Source of the DNA: Actinomycetes bacterium
GTDB taxonomy: Bacteria; Actinomycetota; Actinomycetes; Mycobacteriales; Micromonosporaceae
Length of the DNA: 5,120 nucleotides
NCBI GenBank assembly: GCA_023437285.1
Contig: JAEZGP010000080.1
Span: 1-5,120 of the forward strand
Reading direction: 5' to 3'
Shown here: positions 1 to 5,120 of the stretch, in pieces
Position numbering within the stretch: position 1 is the stretch's first letter
How the letters are laid out: every line of letters begins with the position of its first letter
Position numbers and translations under genes: made by a program
Notes under the pieces: model-generated
Seen by the model: the letters and a program-made list of their open reading frames with translations, nothing else
Told to the model about the DNA's origin: nothing
Databases searched by the model: none

Positions 1-843
1 TTCCCGCTGTGGTACCAGCTGGTTCCTGCCGACGCCGGCGCGCCGGGAATCGTCTGGTGGCGCATCGACGGATTGTCTGAGGCACTCGCCGTCGGGTTGC
101 TCGGGGTGGGCTGGCTGGCCGCCGCGATCTGGTTCAGCCCCGCCCTGGCGCGTCTCCAGGCGTGGCCGAGCCGGCGGCTGTTGCCGCCGCCGCCGGGTGT
201 CGACCTGTCGCGGCGGGTGGCCGAGCTGACTGCCACCCGCGCCGCGGCGCTGGACGCCCACGCGGTTGAGCTGCGCCGCATCGAGCGGTCGCTGCACGAC
301 GGCACCCAGAACCGGTTGGTCGCGGTCAACGTGTTGCTGGGTGCCGCGCGGCGGGCGGTGCGCCGCAATCCGGACCGCGCCGACGAGATCCTCGGGCAGG
401 CGCAGGACGCTGCCGAACAGGCACTCGGCGAGCTGCGTACGGTGGTGCGCGGGATCCTGCCGCCCGTACTGGACGACCGAGGTCTCGCCGGCGCGCTGGC
501 GGGCCTGGCCGGCAGCTGCGTGGTGCCCTGCCGGCTTGAGGTGGACGTGGCTGTGCGGTGCGCGGCCTCCGTCGAGGCCACCGCGTACTTCGTGGTGGCC
601 GAGGCGCTGACCAACGTGGTCCGGCACAGCGGTGCGAGCCAGGTGGACGTGGCCGTGCGCCGCGAGCGCGGCCGGCTGCTGGTGCGCATCGAGGACGACG
701 GGCACGGCGACGCGGACGAGACACGCGGGTCAGGACTCACCGGTATCCGCCGGCGGGTCGAGGCGTACGACGGCCGGATGACACTGACGAGCCCACCGGG
801 AGGGCCGACGAGAATGGACGTGGAGCTGCCATGCGGATCGTGA
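1..843 (+). CDS. Sensor histidine kinase, NarL/LuxR-partner type, 3' part (5' end outside window)
   Basis: This is the C-terminal 280 residues of a membrane-linked sensor kinase that autophosphorylates on histidine and passes the phosphate to the regulator encoded next. The frame is open from the first base, so the true start lies upstream; the TTG at 73 is only an internal codon. Counting from base 1, residues 1-26 (including PLWYQLVP) look like the end of an actinobacterial membrane sensor domain (PF13796-like, inference). Residues about 28-48 form a hydrophobic membrane helix, and 68-98 a charged helix. The HisKA_3-type phosphoacceptor motif LHDGTQN has its histidine at residue 99 (bases 295-297). 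The ATPase domain shows the N box EALTNVVRHSG (Asn 205), the G1 box EDDGHG (Asp 233) and the G2 region GSGLTGIRRR (243 onward). All key residues are present, so the kinase looks active. The gene ends 13 bases inside the regulator gene, which indicates co-transcription and coupled translation. The signal sensed is unknown. Confidence 0.93.
   Translation, partial: FPLWYQLVPADAGAPGIVWWRIDGLSEALAVGLLGVGWLAAAIWFSPALARLQAWPSRRLLPPPPGVDLSRRVAELTATRAAALDAHAVELRRIERSLHDGTQNRLVAVNVLLGAARRAVRRNPDRADEILGQAQDAAEQALGELRTVVRGILPPVLDDRGLAGALAGLAGSCVVPCRLEVDVAVRCAASVEATAYFVVAEALTNVVRHSGASQVDVAVRRERGRLLVRIEDDGHGDADETRGSGLTGIRRRVEAYDGRMTLTSPPGGPTRMDVELPCGS
822..825 (+). promoter_or_regulatory. Ribosome binding site of the response regulator gene
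   Basis: GGAG lies 5 bases before the ATG at 831, inside the end of the kinase gene. It supports the start at 831 over the long in-frame extension back to 558, which would cover kinase coding sequence and has no receiver-domain residues. Confidence 0.7.
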
Positions 844-1487
844 TCGCCGAGGACGACCCGCTGCTGCGTGAGGGGTTGGCGCTCCTGCTGCGGGCGGAGG
901 ACCTGGACGTGGTCGCCACGGCCGGTACCCCGGGCGAGTTCCTGGTCGCCGTCGACGAACACGCGCCGGACGTCGCCATTGTGGACGTACGGATGCCGCC
1001 GACCCACACCGACGAGGGCATCGTGGCCGCGGTGGAGGCTCGGCGGCGCCGTCCCGGCCTCGCGGTGCTGGTCCTGTCGGCGTACGTGGAACAGGCGTTC
1101 GCCACCGAGCTGTTCTCGGTCAGCGCGGTCGGGCTCGGTTATCTGTTGAAAGAGCGGGTGGGCCGGGTCGAGGAGTTCCTCGCCGCGCTGCACCGCGTCG
1201 CGGGCGGCGGCAGCGTGATCGACCCGGAGGTGGTGGCGCAGTTGCTCGCCCGCAACCGCCGGACGGACCCGGCGCTGAGCCAACTGTCACCGCGTGAGCG
1301 CGAGGTGCTGGGGCTGATGGCCGAAGGGCTCGGCAACAGCGCCATCGCCGAGCGGCTGTTCGTCACCGACGGCGCGGTGCACAAGCACATCCGCAGCATC
1401 TTCTCGAAGCTTCAGCTTCCACCGGACGACCAGGCCGACCGCCGGGTCACCGCGGTGCTGCGCTACCTCAACGGCGATCGACGGTAG
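831..1487 (+). CDS. Two-component response regulator, NarL/FixJ family (REC plus LuxR-type HTH)
   Basis: This 218-residue DNA-binding regulator is the likely phosphorylation target of the kinase encoded just upstream. The receiver domain spans about residues 1-120: MRIVIAEDDP supplies the acidic pocket (Glu7, Asp8, Asp9), Asp52 in VDVRMPP is the phosphoacceptor, Ser83 in VLSAY is the switch residue and Lys107 in YLLKE is the conserved lysine. A linker leads to a LuxR/GerE helix-turn-helix at about 148-213, starting at LSPREREVLGLMAEG and including the recognition-helix region DGAVHKHIRSIFSKL. Length and domain order are normal for the family, and no key residue is missing. The start at 831 places the first beta strand at the N terminus and follows a GGAG. 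The gene overlaps the kinase by 13 bases and lies 110 bases before an ABC exporter, which is its most likely regulatory target (inference from position). Confidence 0.97.
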   Translation: MRIVIAEDDPLLREGLALLLRAEDLDVVATAGTPGEFLVAVDEHAPDVAIVDVRMPPTHTDEGIVAAVEARRRRPGLAVLVLSAYVEQAFATELFSVSAVGLGYLLKERVGRVEEFLAALHRVAGGGSVIDPEVVAQLLARNRRTDPALSQLSPREREVLGLMAEGLGNSAIAERLFVTDGAVHKHIRSIFSKLQLPPDDQADRRVTAVLRYLNGDRR

Positions 1488-1521
1488 CGCCTGCTGTACC
1501 CGGACCTGGCAGCCCACGGGA

Positions 1522-1550
1522 TGGTCGCCGTTCTCCCACGTCAATAGCGT
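1522..1550 (+). promoter_or_regulatory. Weak candidate promoter for the ABC exporter genes
   Basis: TAGCGT at 1545-1550 fits the actinobacterial -10 pattern TAnnnT. TGGTCG at 1522-1527, 17 bases upstream, is only a poor -35 match. Transcription would then begin near 1557, leaving a leader of about 40 bases that includes the ribosome binding site. A regulated promoter with a poor -35 would suit activation by the neighbouring regulator, but such short matches arise often by chance. Confidence 0.22.
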
Positions 1551-1598
1551 TTCTGGTGCGCGCAGTTCTTGCCCTATGACATGGAGAGGCCACCAGAA
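1551..1598 (+). repeat. Perfect 8-bp inverted repeat flanking the ATPase ribosome binding site
   Basis: TTCTGGTG at 1551-1558 is exactly complementary to CACCAGAA at 1591-1598, with 32 bases between the arms. The loop contains the GGAGAGG ribosome binding site, and the right arm includes the A of the ATG start codon. It could be an operator with two half-sites about 40 bp apart centre to centre, or in read-through RNA a stem that limits access to the start codon. An 8-bp match at this spacing can also occur by chance. Confidence 0.35.
1583..1589 (+). promoter_or_regulatory. Ribosome binding site of the ABC ATPase gene
   Basis: GGAGAGG lies 8 bases before the ATG at 1598, a strong match at good spacing. 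An in-frame TGA at 1577-1579 and the lack of any other start codon after it fix the start at 1598. Confidence 0.85.
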
Positions 1599-2359
1599 TG
1601 CCGGACTATCCGGGACGGACCGTCGAACCGGCGGTACGCGTCGAACAACTCACCCGCGTGTACGACACCGGCGGTAACCAGGTGACCGCGCTGGCCGGCA
1701 TCAATGTCGGCTTCGGCCGGGGCACCTTCACCGCGGTGATGGGGCCCTCGGGCTCCGGCAAGAGCACCTTGCTGCAGACCGCGGCCGGGCTCGACCGACC
1801 CACCTCCGGTCGGGTGGTCATCGGCGGCACCGACCTGTCGGGGCTGTCCGAGACCCGCCTGACCGAACTGCGTCGTACCCAGATCGGGTTCGTCTTTCAG
1901 GCCTTCAACCTGATCGGCGCGCTCACCGTCGAGGAGAACATCGCGCTGCCCCTGCGCCTGGCCGGCGTCCGTCCGGACCGGGCCTGGCTGACCCAGGTCG
2001 TCGAGCGGGTCGGCCTCACCGACCGGCTGCACCACCGGCCGGCCGCGCTCTCCGGCGGCCAGCAGCAGCGGGTGGCGATCGCCCGGGCGTTGGCCACCCG
2101 CCCCGAGGTGATCTTCTCGGACGAGCCCACCGGCGCCCTCGACTCGAGGACCGCAGCGGAGGTACTGACGCTGCTTCGCGCGGTCGTGGACGAACACGGG
2201 CTGACCGTGGTGATGGTGACCCACGATCCGATCGCCGCGTCGTACGCGGACCGCGTGCTCGTGCTGGCCGACGGGGCGATCGTGGCCGATCTTCCGCAGC
2301 TCGGCGCCGCCGGTATCGCCGAGCACCTGGCCTCGCTGGATCGGCGGGTCCTGCGATGA
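1598..2359 (+). CDS. ABC transporter ATP-binding protein (MacB/LolD-type)
   Basis: This 253-residue cytoplasmic ATPase should power the permease encoded next. All nucleotide-binding motifs are intact and in order: A-loop Tyr22, Walker A GPSGSGKST (49-57), Q-loop Gln101 in FVFQAFNLI, signature LSGGQQQR (151-158), Walker B VIFSDEPT with Asp175 and Glu176, D-loop ALD (180-182) and switch His209 in VTHD. The FQAFNL and SDEPTGALD wording is typical of the family that pairs with FtsX-like permeases (MacB, LolD, BceA, FtsE), which act as exporters or mechanical transmitters rather than as classic importers. The last 25 or so residues, after VLADGAIVADL, form a short tail. The stop overlaps the permease start as ATGA, so translation is coupled. 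A strong ribosome binding site and an in-frame stop just upstream fix the start. Confidence 0.97.
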   Translation: MPDYPGRTVEPAVRVEQLTRVYDTGGNQVTALAGINVGFGRGTFTAVMGPSGSGKSTLLQTAAGLDRPTSGRVVIGGTDLSGLSETRLTELRRTQIGFVFQAFNLIGALTVEENIALPLRLAGVRPDRAWLTQVVERVGLTDRLHHRPAALSGGQQQRVAIARALATRPEVIFSDEPTGALDSRTAAEVLTLLRAVVDEHGLTVVMVTHDPIAASYADRVLVLADGAIVADLPQLGAAGIAEHLASLDRRVLR

Positions 2360-4827
2360 TCGGACTTGCCGCCCGCCTGCTGCGGCACCGCGCGGGCCCC
2401 GCCGCCGCGACCATGCTGGCCCTGATCGCCGGCGTGATGATCCTGGTAGCGATGGGCACCCTCGTCGAGTCCGGGCTGCGTTTCCGTGCGGAGCCACGGC
2501 TCTGGGCCGCCGCCGACGCGGTCATCGCCAACCGTACGGTCAGCCACACGTACAAGGAGTTCGGCGGCGACACCACCACGAGCACCGTCTGGCTGCCCGA
2601 GGGCGGCACCGTGGACGCGGCCCTGGTGGACCGGATCCGCCAGGTGCCGGGCGTCGCGGCTGTCAACGGCGACACAAGGGTGCTGATCGGCTCACCCGCT
2701 GCCGTGGGACACGGCTGGGACACGTTCGCCTTCACCGGGCGTCCCATCGTCGCGGGTGCCGCGCCACGGGCCGACGACGAGGTGCTGGTCGACACCCGCC
2801 TCGGCGTGGCACCCGGCGACCGCATCGACCTGGTCGTCGGTGGGGTCAGGCGGTCGTACCAGGTGAGCGGAACCGCCGAGACCGGTGCTGCGGAGGTGTT
2901 CTTCACCGACGCGCAGGCCGCCCGGTTGTCCGCCCACCCGGGCCGGGTGGATGCGATCGGTGTGCGGATGGCACCCGGCGCCAACCTCGGCGCGGTACGC
3001 GAGATCGCGTCGGCGTTGGGCGCCACGACGTACGCCGGGAAAGACCGTGGCAACGTCGAGCAGTCGGAGAACCAGGCCGCCCAGACGTTGCTGGTCACGG
3101 CCGGCTCGGCGTTCGGTGGGTACGTCGTCCTACTGATCGTCTCCGTGGTGGCCGGCACCATCGGGTTGTCCGTCCGGCACCGTCGGCGTGACCTGGCGCT
3201 ACTACGCGCGGTGGCGGCCACGCCGGGACAGGTGCGCCGCATGCTGATCGCCGAGGCCGCGCTGCTCGCCGTGGTCGGCTCTGCGATCGGCGGCCCGGCC
3301 GGCCTGCTGGCGGCCCGCTGGGTGCACGGCGAACTGGTCGGGCGCGGGTTCGTACCGGCCGGTTTCCCGATGGCCGACGGGCTGTTCGCGGTGCCGGCCG
3401 CGGTCGGTACGGCGGTCCTCGTGGCGGTGCTCGCCGCGTTGGTCGCCGGCCGCCGGGTCACCGGGATCAAGCCGATCGAGGCGCTCGGCGAGATCGCTGT
3501 CGAGCCTCGGCGTGGTGGCCGGGTGCGGCTGGTCGCCGGCGTGCTGTCGCTGGCGGCGGCCGGCGCCTCCGGGGCGTTGACGCTCGGTGCCGCCGGGTCG
3601 ACCGGGGCACTGGCCGGCGCGGTCGGCATGCTGTACCTGTTCGTCACCGCGGTGGCGCTGCTCGCACCGAGAATCAACGCGTACGCGGCACGCCTGCTCA
3701 CCCGGGTGCTGCCGCGGGTGTGGAAGGTCAGCGGCTACCTGGCCGCGGCCAACCTGCGGGCCAACGCGCAGGGCATGGCGACCGTCCTGACCGCCCTCGT
3801 GCTGTCGGTGGGGTTCGGCGGCTCGGTCTGGTTCCTGCAGAACAACCTGGAACGGCAGACCACCACGCAGAGCAGCGCGGGAACTCTCGCCGAGCGGGTG
3901 CTGGTCGCTCCCGGTGGGCTGCCGCTGGACGCGGCGCGGGAGGTCCGTGAGCTGGCCGGGGTGCGGGCCGCCACTGGCGTACGCCGTACGCAGGTGGTCG
4001 TGCGGTCGCTCGACGGCATCGAGCCGGTCAGCGCGCAGTCGGTCGACCCGGCCGGCATCACATCGACGATGGACCTCGCCGTGCGGGAGGGCAACCTGGC
4101 CGACCTACGCGCGGGCACGGTGGCCCTGTCGGCGACGCTGGCCTCCTCGTCCGGCTGGGACGTCGGCGACCAGGCGGAATTCTGGCTGGGCGACGGCACC
4201 CCCGTCACGCTGGACGTCATCGCGATCTACGGCCGGGGCCTCGGCTTCGGCGACGTCACGCTGGCCGCCGCGACGGTCGCCGGGCACACGGCCGGGGATG
4301 CGGTCGACGAGATCCTGGTCAGCGCCGGACCGGAGGCCGACACCGCGTTGGCCGCGTGGACGGCCGGGCGACCGGGCACCGAGGTTCTCGACGCCGCCAC
4401 CCGTACCCGCCTGATCGGCACCGACCTGGCGCTCGGCGCCTGGCTGAACCGGCTGCTGATCGGCGTGATGGTGGGGTACGCGGCGCTCGCGGCGGCCACC
4501 ACGATGGTGATGGCCGCGCTGGCCCGCCGCCGCGAGTTGGCGATGCTGCAACTGGTCGGGGTCACCCGCCGTCAGATCCGCAGGATGGTCCAGGCCGAAC
4601 AGGCCGGCCTGCTCGGCACCGCGGTACTGATCGGTGCGACGATCGCGGCGCTGACCCTGAGCGCGATCGTCCACGGATTGACCGGCAGCCCGATCCCGTA
4701 CGTCCCGCCGCTCGGTTGGGTAGCGGTGCTCGGCGGCACGACACTGCTGGCGTTGGCAACCACGGTGTGGCCCGTCCGCCGGCTGCTCAGCGCTCCTCCG
4801 ATCGACAACATCGGCGTCAAGGAGTAG
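2356..4827 (+). CDS. ABC transporter permease with two FtsX-like domains (MacB/BceB-like exporter)
   Basis: This 823-residue membrane protein is the partner of the ATPase just upstream. Hydrophobicity read by eye suggests ten membrane helices: about 15-37, 252-274, 299-325, 343-366, 391-415, 418-437, 472-494, 698-722, 748-772 and 785-805. Two large outer domains lie between helices 1 and 2 (about 38-250) and between 7 and 8 (about 495-697), as in MacB-type core domains. Each half has an FtsX cytoplasmic coupling segment: RRRDLALLRAVAATPGQVRR (276-295) and RRRELAMLQLVGVTRRQIRR (724-743). They align with the same spacing and end in AE, which shows an internal duplication. One chain therefore supplies two FtsX halves, and it may work as the whole transmembrane unit. 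No cysteine is seen in the protein. The gene starts in an ATGA overlap with only a weak GGCGGG (2343-2348) before it, so it probably relies on translational coupling. The substrate is unknown; peptide, antibiotic or lipid export are possible. Confidence 0.95.
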   Translation: MIGLAARLLRHRAGPAAATMLALIAGVMILVAMGTLVESGLRFRAEPRLWAAADAVIANRTVSHTYKEFGGDTTTSTVWLPEGGTVDAALVDRIRQVPGVAAVNGDTRVLIGSPAAVGHGWDTFAFTGRPIVAGAAPRADDEVLVDTRLGVAPGDRIDLVVGGVRRSYQVSGTAETGAAEVFFTDAQAARLSAHPGRVDAIGVRMAPGANLGAVREIASALGATTYAGKDRGNVEQSENQAAQTLLVTAGSAFGGYVVLLIVSVVAGTIGLSVRHRRRDLALLRAVAATPGQVRRMLIAEAALLAVVGSAIGGPAGLLAARWVHGELVGRGFVPAGFPMADGLFAVPAAVGTAVLVAVLAALVAGRRVTGIKPIEALGEIAVEPRRGGRVRLVAGVLSLAAAGASGALTLGAAGSTGALAGAVGMLYLFVTAVALLAPRINAYAARLLTRVLPRVWKVSGYLAAANLRANAQGMATVLTALVLSVGFGGSVWFLQNNLERQTTTQSSAGTLAERVLVAPGGLPLDAAREVRELAGVRAATGVRRTQVVVRSLDGIEPVSAQSVDPAGITSTMDLAVREGNLADLRAGTVALSATLASSSGWDVGDQAEFWLGDGTPVTLDVIAIYGRGLGFGDVTLAAATVAGHTAGDAVDEILVSAGPEADTALAAWTAGRPGTEVLDAATRTRLIGTDLALGAWLNRLLIGVMVGYAALAAATTMVMAALARRRELAMLQLVGVTRRQIRRMVQAEQAGLLGTAVLIGATIAALTLSAIVHGLTGSPIPYVPPLGWVAVLGGTTLLALATTVWPVRRLLSAPPIDNIGVKE

Positions 4828-4850
4828 GCGTCGCGGCCTGGAAAGCGAAT

Positions 4851-4882
4851 ACCCCTGACTGGCGTTCCCGCTGGTCAGGGGT
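4851..4882. terminator. Hairpin terminator, probably bidirectional
   Basis: Arms 4851-4864 and 4869-4882 pair over 14 bp, with a 9-bp perfect outer part (ACCCCTGAC with GTCAGGGGT), two G-U wobbles inside it and a TTCC loop. It lies 23 bases after the permease stop and 32 bases beyond the stop of the convergent minus-strand gene. Only a short TTT follows on the plus strand and no T-run on the minus strand, which is usual for GC-rich actinobacterial terminators. Position between convergent genes suggests it serves both. Confidence 0.82.
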
Positions 4883-4914
4883 TTCGTCAGCCCGGCGAAG
4901 AGCTGGTGGCGTTG

Positions 4915-5120
4915 CTACACCGGACGCAGCAGCGAACGGGTGTCGATCATGAACGGGAACGGCTTCTGGGAAGACAGTGTTTCGCCCGTCCGAGCGGTCT
5001 GATCCTCCACGTAGTGGGCACCGTTCAAGCGATTGAGCCGAAGGGTGAGCTCATCGGGCGAGTCCTGCTGGACAAGCAGGTACCACGGGATCCGCGCCGC
5101 TGCGTACAGCTGCATCTTGA
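4915..5120 (-). CDS. Uma2-family (DUF820) putative endonuclease, C-terminal part (5' end outside window)
   Basis: The last 67 residues of a minus-strand gene that enters from the right edge. The frame continues past the ATG at 5113-5115 (the preceding codon is Lys), so that ATG is most likely internal. The segment KMQLYAAARIPWYLLVQQD matches the well-known Uma2/DUF820 pattern, in which a lysine precedes an LYA..GIP-W/YW-hV strand. The tail then has LTLRLNRLNGAHYVE and PFPFMIDTRSLL, typical of the C-terminal strand and helix of actinobacterial members. Family members are about 190 residues with a PD-(D/E)xK nuclease-like fold. The catalytic acidic residues should lie upstream, outside the window, so activity cannot be judged. 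The family's physiological role is not settled. The gene converges on the exporter operon and shares a terminator region with it, so no functional link is implied. The family call is from memory of the pattern, not a search. Confidence 0.8.
   Translation of the reverse strand, partial: KMQLYAAARIPWYLLVQQDSPDELTLRLNRLNGAHYVEDQTARTGETLSSQKPFPFMIDTRSLLRPV

Noticed and set aside
73..75. TTG as the start of the histidine kinase
   Set aside because: The frame is open to base 1 and the preceding residues (including PLWYQLVP) look like the end of a membrane sensor domain, so this codon is internal.
558..830. Possible N-terminal extension of the response regulator
   Set aside because: This part reads as Arg/Gly-rich sequence out of frame with the kinase gene. 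The receiver domain begins exactly at the ATG at 831, which has its own GGAG.
1483..1500. Hairpin at the end of the regulator gene (GGTAGC with GCTGTACC)
   Set aside because: Only six pairs with a 2-base bulge and no T-run; too weak to call a terminator, so read-through into the exporter genes remains possible.
1551..1580. Promoter made of TTCTGG (1551-1556) and TATGAC (1575-1580)
   Set aside because: Transcription would begin near 1587, inside the GGAGAGG ribosome binding site, leaving the mRNA without it.
1574..2497. Minus-strand open frame of 307 codons across the ATPase gene
   Set aside because: Rich in Gly, Arg, Gln and Asp without any motif, and opposite an ATPase with every nucleotide-binding motif intact.
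2016..3701. Long open frame (561 codons) on the minus strand, opposite the ATPase and permease
   Set aside because: Its translation is a low-complexity mix of Ser, Thr, Pro, Ala and Arg with no domain, as expected for a shadow frame in very GC-rich DNA. It lies over two genes with complete family motifs.
1..5120. tRNA, rRNA, CRISPR, insertion sequence or attachment site
   Set aside because: No tRNA-like fold, spaced repeats, transposase motifs or terminal inverted repeats were seen, and the small non-coding gaps (110 and 87 bases) leave no room for a large element.

Overview
The window is very GC-rich, densely coding DNA. It starts genes with ATG next to GGAG-type ribosome binding sites, joins them by short overlaps, and carries NarL-type two-component proteins of the kind common in Actinobacteria. 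The protein styles (an HDGTQN histidine kinase, a 10-helix FtsX-type exporter, a Uma2-like protein) best fit an actinomycete, possibly of the Micromonosporaceae; that placement is inference from style only.

Layout on the plus strand: 1-843 is the 3' part of a sensor histidine kinase gene, cut by the left edge. 831-1487 is its response regulator, overlapping the kinase gene by 13 bases. After a 110-base gap comes an ABC exporter pair: the ATPase at 1598-2359 and its 823-residue FtsX/MacB-like permease at 2356-4827, joined by an ATGA overlap. A strong hairpin at 4851-4882 closes this block. On the minus strand, 4915-5120 is the 3' end of a convergent gene that resembles Uma2-family (DUF820) putative nucleases, cut by the right edge.

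The simplest reading is one functional module. A membrane-linked kinase senses an envelope or small-molecule signal and phosphorylates a LuxR-type regulator, and that regulator controls the adjacent exporter. The substrate cannot be read from the sequence. The ATPase and permease have all the motifs expected of the MacB/LolCDE/BceAB-type export family, so antimicrobial export, envelope stress relief or lipid/lipoprotein handling are all possible.

I found no RNA gene, mobile element, CRISPR array or clearly new system. The least explained items are a perfect 8-bp inverted repeat that brackets the ribosome binding site of the ATPase gene, and the convergent Uma2-like gene. Apart from the 110-base gap (1488-1597) and the 87-base gap (4828-4914), the window is fully coding.
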